The notes under the pieces are model-generated. The model had not been told where the DNA came from. It did no database searches and saw nothing but the letters and a program-made list of their open reading frames with translations. Below are positions 46,290-57,800 of a stretch of DNA of 64,000 nt, piece by piece. The translations under genes and the position numbers were made by a program. The DNA comes from Daedaleopsis sinensis (lineage: Eukaryota > Basidiomycota > Agaricomycetes > Polyporales > Polyporaceae), in the NCBI GenBank assembly GCA_033807695.1, contig CM066308.1:3892381-3956380 (forward strand), given 5' to 3'. Each line of letters begins with the position of its first letter. The stretch's first letter is position 1.

Positions 46290-47480
46290 CACACCCTCTA
46301 GGCTAACTACATTCATTTAGACCCTCCTAAGGAGGCCCCTAGCGTTAGTATTCCCTGAAAAGCACGTACCGTTACAAACCGCGATCACGGGCCCAATATA
46401 TGCCGGAATGGTCCGAAACTTTTTGAGCATATACCCAGATGTCTGAACGAACCGTTACAGAAACCACATGACCGTGGGAACTATCTAGTACTTGAACGAC
46501 AGGCCCTGCAGTACAGCGATAGGCCATTGTCCAACGAGATTGATGGCAAGACCTAGCACGAATGGAAAATAAGTGGATTAGCTTCAAACCTTAATTTTCG
46601 GGCTCCCACGAACCACACGCACCTGGAACTAGTGGACAATCCAGGGTAGCATGTCTGTATCCCATTTCGTGAACCAATCTCTGACGTGTATTCCTGCGGC
46701 GAAAACATAGCGTGGGCCTGGCGGTAATTTGCCCGTTACCAAATGGATTTCGATCTGTTGGAGATGTGTTTGGGCTCGTTGGAATCCCCTGATTTTTCGC
46801 TATTCATAACCGGTGGACAATCCAGATTTCCTTTCTTGATGCACTGATTATCATTATAATAGAGTATTTGTATGCGGGAATGGCTGTGAATGTTGTGCGG
46901 GGCTAATACGACTGAGTTTTTCTGCAATCTGCATGCAAGTATGCTTGTTAGGCTCGCAGCACAGTCTACTTTCATGAAACGGTGGACAATCCAGGATCCA
47001 ACCATTGTGACATTAAATATCATTATAATGAAAATCTTTATGCGGGAAGATGCATCAATATTGCAAGGGGCTAATACGGCTGGGTTCTTTTTCAAACTGC
47101 ATGCAAGTATGCTTCTCAGCCCCACATTAGGTCCATATTTCAAGATCCAATGGACAAATTGGGATATAATTCAAACACAGCTTCTCGTGCATCACAAGGC
47201 GGGTTTACTTTAGTAGCTTAAGACCGCATTTTGTCTGGTCTGAATAGATGTGGTGACTGTTTGTATGGTCATGGTAGGAGGTGGATATGCTAAACATGCA
47301 CCCACAAAGTAGTTTCCTGAAGAACCTCCTGACTCCCACCCAGTTATTTGTCTATAAAATGATCCCCACAGTGCTGCAGTCGCAAAATTGGGTGTTTTAA
47401 TATATTATGTAGTAAATAAGCACACACAACGCTTAAATATGGTGGGATTGTGATGAAACATGGTTCATTTAATCAGTACC
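46290..47480. repeat. Repeat region with ~170-bp diverged units
   Basis: GGTGGACAATCCAG phrases recur at about 46.63, 46.81 and 46.98 kb, with a last variant near 47.15. GGGGCTAATACG and GCATGCAAGTATGCTT recur at about 46.90 and 47.07 kb. GCATGCAAGTATGC is itself nearly palindromic. No coding sequence is supported. Confidence 0.65.
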
Positions 47481-47800
47481 ATTTAAAGGGCTCAAAAAGA
47501 TGTGGGTAAGGGTCAGGCCTAGGTTAGAGCCATCAATTTCAGACTTTTGGGCTCGAGCATACGAGCGCTTATGAGCACGAAGCGCATTGAGCATGCCCGG
47601 CACACCGTACACGCCGGGGATGCGAGGAAACTAACGATAGATTTAAAGGGCTCAAAAAGATGTGGGTAAGGGTCAGGCCTAGGTTAGAGCCATCAATTTC
47701 AGACTTTTGGGCTCGAGCATACGAGCGCTTATGAGCACGAAGCGCATTGAGCATGCCCGGCACACCGTACACGCCGGGGATGCGAGGAAACTAACGATAG
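47481..47800. repeat. Perfect 160-bp tandem duplication
   Basis: 47481-47640 and 47641-47800 are identical over all 160 bases, so the duplication is very recent. Each copy has a GCCCGGCACACCG / CACGCCGGGG segment that resembles the hairpin family to the right. Confidence 0.97.
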
Positions 47801-47828
47801 ATGTACGTTATAAAAAGCACGTCTAACC

Positions 47829-48130
47829 GCCCGGGTACGCCGGCTTCCGGCGTACCCGGGCTCTGGGAGCTTATACACGGAGACTTTGTGTCCAAAGGCC
47901 CGGGCACGCCGAGGTATGGCGTGCCCGGGCTCTGAGTGTCCGCATCGTGAATTATGCGGGTTAGATGTATGTTGTCAAAAGTATGTCTATCGCGTCCAAC
48001 CCCGCGGGAACGCCGAGGTACGGCGTTCCCGGACAGTTCGAGCCTTCGTTGTAGATTGCTATACTATGTCTGCAGTAGATCAAGAATAGAGAGAATTATC
48101 CCGGGCACGCCGGGACCCGGCGTGCACGGG
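47829..48130. repeat. Cluster of four GC hairpins, left flank of the four-gene block
   Basis: Hairpins at 47829-47861 (arms GCCCGGGTACGCCGG / CCGGCGTACCCGGGC, 15 bp perfect), 47898-47930 (GCCCGGGCACGCC / GGCGTGCCCGGGC), 48005-48031 (CGGGAACGCCG / CGGCGTTCCCG) and 48100-48130 (CCCGGGCACGCCGGG with one mismatch). The outer arm bases differ between copies, yet both arms change together. Confidence 0.9.
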
Positions 48131-48387
48131 CTCTGTACCCCCCGAACGGTACTTTAGGCGTTGGTGAATGTACATTTTAAAACGTTCAACTAAAGGCATG
48201 TGTTCACTGTACGTGCGCATGTCACGTGTTGAGAGACTCGTCTGATTAGGGAAATAGGTTCCGGACCAAGGGAACATCATTTAGCAGGGATCGACGTCGT
48301 TGGGTCAGCGTCTCGCGGGCTTCGATATACTGAACACACTTCTTTTTGAAACTGCGCGCAGGATGCACTAGTCTCACATTGACGGTC

Positions 48388-51300
48388 ATGGTGAGTGACT
48401 GTCTTGTTTCTGCCGTGACTGACCCATGCTCCACAGCCATCGGTGTCGCCATCTGCGCCCTCCCGCGCGCCGTCCCGCCAGCATGAGGCTCCGGAGTACC
48501 GGCACACGCAGCCCCTGGATGATCTAGGCATTACACTGCCCGGATGCTTATCCAAAGGAGGGCGATATCGATCGCCTGCTATCTTTTGGTGAGTCGTTCG
48601 TCTCTCTCTCCTTTCTCTCTCTCATCCACTGACCATCTACTGCGAAGTAACCTGAAATTTCGAAATATGCAAACTGTACGTGCATTTCGAAAACAACTGC
48701 TAACGCTGTAAACTGACGATTAGCTCGCAGAACAAAGCACAACAAGCCAAGGCTGCTGCCCCGGGCCAAGTGCGTCGCGACCTGTGTGCTGCTGCTCATC
48801 TCGCTCATCTCGCTCATCTCGCTCGATCCGCAGGTCAATCGCGCTGGCAAAGCGCGGCCTGAGGACGGCGGATCCAAAAAGGATCGCGCTAAGACGGTCG
48901 ATCAGGCCGGATTGGGTGCGACGACCCGTGAGGACGGAGAGAGCGAGCTTGAGGTGCGTACCGCGTCCTGGGCTGCTTGCTTGTACTCTCTCGCTGACTA
49001 GGTGATTTTTGCAGACCTCGAAGCCGAAGCCGAAGCCGAAGCCGAAGCCGCAGCCCAAGAACACGGACAAGGGCAAGAAGGGCGGACCGACGGCGCCCGA
49101 CGTTGACGTGCATGTCGACGCACCGGCAGAGGCATCGGAGGTGAGCGACTGCAGCGCACGTTCCTCTTCCTGCTCTGTGCTAACTGTGTGTTGCGTTTAG
49201 CCTGCGAAGCGCAAAAAGGGGGCTAAGGGCAAGAAGGGCGCGGCGGAGGCCGGGGCGGAAGAGAAACCTGCGCGCGCCGCTGCGACGCTGAAGCCTCAGG
49301 TCGCTGCTGGGATTCAGGGCACGCAAGAGACCGCGTCGATCGCGGCTCAAGTGCACAAGGCGACGATCGGTTACGCGCGGTTCAACACGGTCGATCCGCC
49401 TCGCCCGGACGTTCACCTGCGCTTCGGACAGTTCAACCCGCGCCCGGTCAACAAGAGCGTAATCAAGAAGCTCGTCGAGGACTTCTACGCGAGCGGGCGC
49501 GACCCGCGGCGGGAGGCTCTGGCCGTCCTTGTGGATCCGACGTGGATCGAACGCGAGTCCGTTGTGCAGAACCCTGCGCTGCCGTGGGAGGAGGTTCCCG
49601 ACGCGCGGTTTACGGCGGCGGTCGCTGGGCGTACGATCCAGGTTCTAACGGGGCAGCATCGGTCTGTTGCTGGCAAGACGTGGCGGGCGGCGATGACAGC
49701 GGAGCGCGCCAAACAAGAGAAGAAGCTGGCGAAGGCGACGGAGAAGCAGCAGGCGGAGCAGATCGAGCAGGCGGACAAGAACATCGAGGAGTTGACGGCG
49801 GCCATCAAGGGGGCGACGACGTGGCTGGTGAGGTTTCTGGACCCCGGTGAGTGTTCAGCCGTACGTTAGTGCTGCGTTTTCAAACGGAACGCTAACCGCT
49901 CGACGCAGAGCTCATGAGCATCCCGCTGCGCATCCAGGTTGCGAGGAACCCGAAGGCACCTCGTCTAGAGACGACGGAGGCGGAGAGCATGATGATGACG
50001 TTGCCGCTCCTCGATGCGAAGGTGGAGGAGTGGGCGATCGCGAACCCGGGGCAGCCGCGACCGGTCCCGGGCACGCTGCCCTGGGTGCAAAAGATTGTCG
50101 CGGCGGTGATCCCGGAGCCTCAGCGTCGCAGCGACAAGCACCCGATCCTGTTCCACAGCGAGCCGTCTTTTCAGCTGCTGCGTCAGATGGACGGACTGGA
50201 GGCGTACCGCGGCAAGTACGTGATCCCCGTCAGTGTCCTGCATCAAGCGCTGTCGCTGCCGACGCGGAGCAGCACGACGACGAGCCTGGTCGGCTCTGTA
50301 GGTGTCATGTTGTTAATTCTGAGCCGAGTCGGGCGTCTGACGTGCTCTTAGTGTTTTGCAGAGATTCTCACTCGGAGCTTTGACATGCTCCGGATTTTCT
50401 CTCGGACATCGCCCCTTGTCAACATCCCCGATTACACGACCATTCGCGTCGAGTACGACCCGGACGAGACCTCAGAGGACGACCGCGGTGAGACGGCGAA
50501 ATGGACCCTCTGGAACCAGATCTCGCCGACATTGCTCCCGTTCCTCAACATGCTGCGCTCCTGCGAGGGGCTCGACCTCATCATCAGCGAGCAGGTGCGG
50601 AAGGAGAACGGCTTCCCTGCGAAGATCGAGGACGAGGCGACGTGGAACATGGCCCAGGACGCTCAGAGCGAGCTGGTCGACGAGCAGTACTACAAGGCCC
50701 TCAGCACGCTATCGCTGCAGGGGGAACACGTGGTGTCGTTCTGCACGACGGACTTGGTGGACGCGTTCGACACCGCGTATTGCGCCCACGTCCGGCGGTG
50801 GATGGGCACGCAGTTCTTGATGTTTGCGAACGAGACATGGAAGGAGGCGATGGGTGCCTATTGCGAGTCGCTGAAGAAGTCGCTCCCGCAGCTCTGGAAG
50901 GCACAGCTGAAGCAGATTGACAGCGAGCAGCATCATGACGACACGGAGGCCGCGGTCGAGCGGGAGCGGCTACGCCTGGCCCTACGCTATGCCCCGGCGA
51001 AGCTCAGGCTCATCACCACGGCCATGGAGGTCGGCTTCATGCTGGACGTTCCTTTCCCTAGCCCGTCTTACCACAACGACCTGCTCGCCGCTTTGAAGGA
51101 GTACGAACATGGCATTCGATGGGTGAGTGCTTCTTTTGAGAACACAGAGCTAACCGTGCAGAAGAGAGCGTTATCCGTCCAGCGCCCGTCTACGCCGGAC
51201 CCCGGCGTAGACGGCTGCTGGACGAGCGTTTCGAAACACAGAACTAACCTCGCAGAGCCCGTCTACGCCGAAGTCCGGCGTAGACGGGCTCTGGACGAGC

Positions 51301-54300
51301 GTTTCGAAACACAGAACTAACCTCGCAGAGCCCGTCTACGCCGGACCCCGGCGTAGACGGCTGCTGGACGAGCGTTTCGAAACACCGAACTAACCTCGCA
51401 GAGCCCGTCTACGCCGAAGTCCGGCGTAGACGGGCTCTGGACGAGCGTTTCGAAACACCGAACTAACCTCGCAGAGCCCGTCTACGCCGGACCCCGGCGT
51501 AGACGGCTGCTGGACGAGCGTTTCGAAACACAGAACTAACCTCGCTATTTGTAGATCGCTCGCCTTCTGGACCCATTCGCAGAGACGTTCATGCGCACCG
51601 TCTCTCGTGCGCACGTTGTATTCGATCCCTGCACGTACATCCTTGGTGTCATCGAAGGCAGTGATCTGTTCGATGTCGACGGCGATATCAAACGCAAGGT
51701 AAGTAATATGCTGTGCACGTACAACGCAGCGGACTTATATTTGTTAGTTCTACAATTGGCTGTTCAACAACATGTCGAAACTGCGCGCGGTCGACGCTGT
51801 CATGCGCCAATTCACTACGAAGGAGATCCTCAGTACATGGGAGATCACGTCGAACAAGTGGCATACGCTCGTTGACCATTTCGGTGCCGACAAGAGCAAG
51901 GTCGTCGTGGCGGATGGCTGGGCGCAATTCCACAACAAGATCGGCACGTCACTCAAACTGACTCGCCACGACCAGAACGAGATCGACGGGATGCGACACT
52001 GGGTGGCCGGCGCCATGAATCCTAAGTTGTTCCCCACTCCTGAGGTCCTTGCCCGGTGGAAGGCCTCCCCCAACAACACGGGGCACCTCGCGGGCGTGCG
52101 GGTGTGGCTCAAGGACTGCGACGTCTCGTTGCTCAACACGGACCCGTTGACGAAGTCGTTGCCCGACATCCCTCCTCCCGACTTCAACCGCTACCCTGCG
52201 CTGCGCATGATCTACCGTACTTGGGGCCTTCGCAACGAAAGCTGGAAGACCAAGCATGGCGGGGGGGACGCGCTGACCGCACTCGCTCAGATCGAGCTGA
52301 GGCACCAAGTCGCGACCACCGGGCGGGTGCTGCAAACCGAGGACGGTTCTGCACTGCGGACCTCTTTCATGGACTTCCTCGCATCAATATCCACCCCCAT
52401 GGCGGACGTGTTCATGACGTCGTCCGCGCGGCAGAAGGCCGCCGTACCTCGCTGGTGCAATTGGGACGACGGGCTGATTGAGAAGCTCGTGTTGGACTCT
52501 CAGACGACGTACGGTGTCTTGGACGTCGCGGTCAGCAGCTCTGAGCGGACGAAGGCGGTCGCGCGACAGGCTCAGTACGCGAAGGAATTTGGGCAGCTCG
52601 GGAAGTGGCTGGAGAAGAGCACTGTGGCTCGTTGTGCTCCTCACGCGGCAGGCAACGTCGAGTACAACGTCGCACGGGCCTTTGACCGGCTGTTTCTGGT
52701 AAGTGACGGTGTAGCTGTGGGTTTTGAAATGCACGACTAAGTCAGGTTTTGCAGGCTTTGCTGCAGAACGCCAACCGGATCGAGGCGCGGATGGGTGGTC
52801 TCCCGAAGGAGGCTCCGTACGTGACAGCGGACGAGTACGGAGTCTGCGGGGAGCTCGTGCCTGCGGTGCCTCCCTCTGTGCGCGAGGCCAACTCGTACAG
52901 TTCGCTCGAGGAGATGCGCGAGGAGAACCCGGTGCTGGCGGACCAGTACTTCCACCTGCGGGAGATCCTGGCGAGGGCGAGCGGTATGAACCCGATGCTG
53001 AAGGACGGTATGCTGCCGCAGGAGTTCGACCAGTGGCACGAGGTGTTTGGGACCTCACGCGAAGACTGTGTCCGTGAGGCGCAGAACGCTTCGGACCTGA
53101 CGTCGAGCCTCAACGCTGTCAAGGATGGTAAGCCGCGCAAGCTGACGGAGTTTAGGCACGATCCGCGCGACGACGCGGCTTGGACCGCGGGCTTCCGCAA
53201 TCTCGACGATGCGGCGTTCTGCAACCGGTCGCACCCGCTGGTCACCGCGCTGAAGGAGGTGCGTGTCTTTGATCCCAGCGTGCCGTCTGGCTTTGGGAAG
53301 ACTGCGTCGGGTTCTCCGGAGGGGGCTGGTCTCCCCGCGGCGAGTGCTTCTGCGGCGGCCATGGACGTCGACGTCCATTCCCAGGTTAGTGCTAAGGTTA
53401 GTGCTAGCTTTGCAAAAGCTCATCTATGTGGTGTTTTCAGGACGGGGAAGGGTCGGTCGTGCCAGTGACCGAGCCTGAGGGTCTCCAGGCCAACGACGAG
53501 GACGACGAACAGGAGGTCGAACAGGACCCCGATGCGGACGCGGACGTGGACGCCGATGCGGATGCGGACGCCGAACAGTACGATGGCTCTGCTAGCGAGG
53601 GCGACTCCCCCGAAGACAACGCGGATCTGTTTGCGGAAGGGGAGGACTCGGACCCGTTCGACACGCCCACCCGCGCGGCTGTGGCGGCCTTCAGGGAAGT
53701 CATGCCGAGGTTTGGACTGACGGAGGAAAACTTTGTCTTCCGCAATCCGTTGGAGACAGAGGCAGAGGCCACACCCACGCAACTGACACAGGGCAATCCA
53801 CCTGCACGTCGCGTCCTTCCGCGCGGTCGATCGACGAACCAGACGGTATGTGACTTCGCGTCTGCTGCCGCTCACATCCACTAACATTTGATGACAGTCG
53901 AGCCCTGAGATTCCGCTCAGGCAAGATGGTCAGTTGCCCGCAGGGACGCCGCCGGCTTTCGACCTGTCTCAGCCGGGCGGGGGCCCCTCGCGTGCGGCGT
54001 CTTTGCGCTCGGACACCGCAGAGGACATGGACATCGGGTCTGACAGCTCTGGGCGGCCTGCGCGTCGCTCTGTGGTGAGCAGGATGGCTACCCGCGCCGG
54101 AAAGGCTCCCCGTGTGCATGGGGTCAAGACCGGTACGTGTTCTACAGGTACGGACTTGCTGCGTTTTCATTGCTGACTCCTTCTGTGCAGAGCAGAAGCC
54201 GAAACGTCGACGCGCAGAATCGTCTGCGACCGGTGGCCCGTCCGTTCGCCGCAGCCCGGAGCAGCGCAGCCCGAAGCAGAAGAAAGCGAAGAACAGCAAG

Positions 54301-54375
54301 GTCGTCGTGTCGGACGAGGAGGCCCAGGAGCCCAGCACCCAGGGCACCAGCGTCCCTATGGGCATGCCTGTCTGA
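48388..54375 (+). CDS. 1598-aa nuclear-type protein with ParB/DGQHR-like domain
   Basis: Fourteen exons: 48388-48390, 48437-48588, 48724-48769, 48834-48953, 49015-49140, 49201-49846, 49909-50301, 50362-51122, 51555-51698, 51748-52698, 52755-53384, 53441-53845, 53898-54132, 54191-54375. Every junction keeps frame. The ATG-only first exon is the least certain part. Residues ~100-180 are basic (KPKPKPKPKP, AKRKKGAKGKKG). Residues ~222-345 look ParB/Srx-like: FGQFNPR, a helix with LVEDFYASG, and VLTGQHRSVAGKTW with Gly300-Arg303, followed by a coiled coil (~315-350). About 900 residues without a known domain follow. Then come an acidic run rich in DAD (~1330-1370) and a Lys/Arg tail (EQKPKRRRAES). 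This reads as a nuclear DNA-associated protein; function is inference. Confidence 0.82.
51123..51554 (+). repeat. Intron carrying a 73-bp x5 hairpin array
   Basis: This 432-nt intron of the ParB-like gene holds five 73-bp units starting at 51185, 51258, 51331, 51404 and 51477. Units alternate A-B-A-B-A: A has GTCTACGCCGGACC then CCGGCGTAGAC and GGCTGCTGG; B has CCGTCTACGCCGAAG then TCCGGCGTAGACGG and GCTCTGG. Each unit also carries GCGTTTCGAAACAC and AACTA ACC TCGCAG, that is, a branch-point and acceptor-like end; the last unit is followed by the real acceptor TTTGTAG. Confidence 0.93.
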
Positions 54376-54838
54376 GTTCGCGCATTAGACGTGCTTTGGT
54401 AAATGTCCCGCTATCCGCATTCCCCCCGCATCCCGTTGGTATTGAATGGACCGCATCGCGTGTAGTGTTGTAGTTGTGTATCCCCCGAAGAAGTGTATGA
54501 ATAAAATGTATTATTGTGTCATCCGCACTGCGTGAAAGGCGATGTTCCAGGCGGCGGGTGTGCGCGCCCGCGCGCATGTGGCATGCGATCACCGCGCCTC
54601 CGTGCCTCCCGTCATTTAGCCACTGTGATGTCACCGCAGGTAGGAGCAAGGTTTTAGCCATTTAGGCTCGCATCAACGATCAATATTGCGCGCCAACCGC
54701 CCCTGTCTCGTTCCGAAACCCGAAGTAGAACAGGGTTGGCTGCGTTCAAGTTCTCCTCCTCCTTCCTTTCTCCCCCTTGTTGCCCACACTCTCTGTCTGC
54801 TCACTGTGTCTGCTCTGTGCGTTCTTCAGCTTCCCTCG
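54376..54838. other. Spacer between the two large genes
   Basis: Starts with AGACGTGCTTTGGTAAATG, a form of the block's recurring dyad motif, just after the stop codon. It contains AATAAA at about 54500, a likely poly(A) signal, and a CT-rich leader before the ATG at 54839. Confidence 0.5.
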
Positions 54839-57800
54839 ATGTCTCTGCGTGCTCTCAGCCCTCTCCGGTTCCACGACGACCTGCCCGCCGAGCAAGAAGT
54901 ACCGTTTAGGTAAGAAATGCGGTTTAGCGACGTGTTTTCGAATGCACAGCTAAAGGGGGAAACGACTTGCCAGCCTGCCTGCTGAGGAAGATGGGGTCGA
55001 TGCCGACGGTTTAGGTCAAGAAGCGTTCGAGAACACGGCCGGTGAGCCTGTGAACATCCTGAACCACGATGTTGCGTCCCTTCCGGCGACTCTGGAGTGC
55101 GACGACCCGCTGTCTCAAGACCTGCTCACTGCGGACGTCCTTCTGGCGCAGCTGCGCGCACGCACCGACCTGCAGGGCTACGCGGCGATGCCTCCCCGGC
55201 GGATTTTACTCAGCGAACTGCGCCACATCCGCCATTCGAAAAACGTTCGCGCCGGAGTGTCTCTGCTCAAGGAGAAGCGGTTCGTCGTGATCGACGACGA
55301 ACACAAGAGGCCGGGCGGACACAAGGACGGTTTCTGGACGATACCGGAGGTGAGTGGTCGTTGTTGATCCTAGGTTCGCGCTGTGAGCTGTGGTGCTCGC
55401 TGCAGGTTCGATATGACTACAAGTTCGGGCTGTCCGCCGAGTGTGGTCTGGACGCTGTCCTCCCGAACGTCAAACTCGAGGAGGTGCGGAACGACCCCTC
55501 CTGGACGTTCACGTTCAAACCGTCGTGCCGGCACTGGGACTACCGCGGCGACCGGGAGGTCATAGGCTTCGATCCGACTGGGCGCATGCTATACTTGGGC
55601 AAGACTCGCACCAGTGAGGATGTCTGGGTTATCATGGCCCCCGACGAATGCGTCGGGAGGTACGCTGAGATGCAATCTGTTGGCAAAGGGCGGGACCCGG
55701 CTCGTATGGATCGGCCGTCCGCGAACATTATCTGGGCCTTCCTGTCGTTTCTTTTCTCCTCCATTCGGTACAGCGACTTTGCGCACGTCGCCGGAGAATA
55801 CCCTGACGTCACATCGGAGCGGACGCTGGCGCTCACGACGAGAATTCTGTGAGTACAATTCTATCCCTAACCTGCGAAACCTCCCTCGGGGACCCGGGTA
55901 CGCCGTACCTCGGCGTACCCGGGTGTTAGACGTCGTTTTGGAAGACGTATCTACCCTGCGAAACATCCGTCGGGGACCCGGGTACCCCGTACCTCGGCGT
56001 ACCCGGGTGTTAGACGTCGTTTTGGAAGACATATCTACCCTGCGAAACATCCGTCGGGGACCCGGGTACCCCGTACCTCGGCGTACCCGGGTGTTAGACG
56101 TCGTTTTGGAAGACGTATCTACCCTGCGAAACATCCGTCGGGGACCCGGGTACCCCGTACCTCGGCGTACCCGGGGATTTAGACGTGCTTTCTGAAAAGC
56201 ACCACTAACCTGCTGAGACAGCATCCCCGTGTCAGTGGAGATAGTCATGCGTTCCCCAAGCGGTCACTATCCATACCTGTGACTACCCGAGCTGAATGTG
56301 TTCATGCAGACAACACGGAGACTTGACGTTCTCCATGGATGATTTCATTGCGTTGAACGACGCGTTCAAGAGAAATTGGTCCTCGTGGTATCGCAACTCT
56401 CCCGCATCGTACAAGCTTCCGATCTTTGCGAATGCCACCCCTGTCAGCATCATCATCATGTACGGCCAGAACCGCATAGTCTCCCGCCCGCCTGGTCATG
56501 CCATCGACTCCGCTTTCTGGCGCAAGGACATGGATCCCCTCAAGTTTTCTCGCATAGAATTCGCACTCGCGACTCATTATTCGTACGTGTTCGTTATTTG
56601 CTGCAGCGCCATCGTCTGATTGCCTGCAGGGTTATCATTCCTCCGCAATGGGCTGAAGTGGATCCCGATGATATTTTCGAGGAGCACGAAGACATCTACG
56701 ACTCTGCCAACCCTACCACGCGGCGGTTATTCGAGACTGTCGAGGAGCTTGAAGATCTTCCGCTGTACAACCCACTGGACGAAGAGATTCCGATCTACAA
56801 TGCGAGCGGGCGGCGGGTACCTCGCCGCACTCCACAGTGTCCGGACGGATCGGAGTGGCCAGTCGCGGGAGTGCTACAGGACCTCAGCAAGGTCCATTCC
56901 CTGTTTGTCGCGCCGTCGACTGTTCCTATCAACGGCGACTTCGATGACGAGTACGCGGATGAGCGGGGACTCGGCCAAGGCCTACGGGACGAGGACATGG
57001 ACGATATCGACGAGGAAGAGGTTCACCGTCGTCTGCGTGCCAACGACGTCCCCCACACTCGATACCCTCACTGTTTCATTCCGAGCGTCGGACAGTGGCA
57101 GGCGCGAGGGTTCATTCAGCCGATGATGCCTCTGCTCTACCAGCTTCACAATCGTATCCGTGACGTCGACCGTCGAGGCCTGTGCGTGGAGCCCGTGAGC
57201 TCCCAATGCTACAACACGCTTGCGCACCGCGTTCGCGCCTCGGCACGCCTCCATCTCGCTCAGACCGGCCCCTTAACGGGGGTTGTCACAGGGTCATACG
57301 CTCGCAGTGCCAAGGCCGAGTTGCACGCGAAGAACTTGCTGTTCTACGCGCAGCACCGTCTCCCTCATCAGCAGCTCGCAGATAAGATTCGTCAGGCGGG
57401 CGCGGACCGGTACCTGCGCCTCGAGAACGTTTTCCGATGCCATCCGCACCGCATGGACCCCGAGGTCTTCGACGACGACGACGGCTTCTACAATTCGGTG
57501 ATCAGCCAGTTGCTGGACTTTGGAGCGCATCCTTCGGTGTTGACCGCACTGAAAACCACGTCGGTCTTGCTCATGCCCAAGGTTAGTGCCGCGTTTCGAA
57601 AACACGTTCTATCCGGGTTAATGCCTTTGTTCAATGTGAATGCAGGTCTTCCCACGTATCTATCTCGACACGACGTATCCTATCACCGCGTTGATGGAGG
57701 TCCTGTGGCGTGAACGTCTGAGTCAACCGACCCAGGTGTGCGCCACTCTTGCGAACCGTGTACCGAGGGCAGGTGCACCTAGCAGTCAGCGGGCTGCGTC

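Noticed and set aside
47829..48130. GC hairpins as rho-independent terminators
   Set aside because: No U-tracts follow, they also occur inside introns, and the host is a fungus.
48388..54375. Bacterial contamination or plasmid origin of the ParB-like gene
   Set aside because: Thirteen spliceosomal introns that all keep frame show a eukaryotic gene.
51123..56221. Intronic arrays as introner elements
   Set aside because: The arrays sit inside existing introns rather than creating new ones, and units are not found as separate introns.
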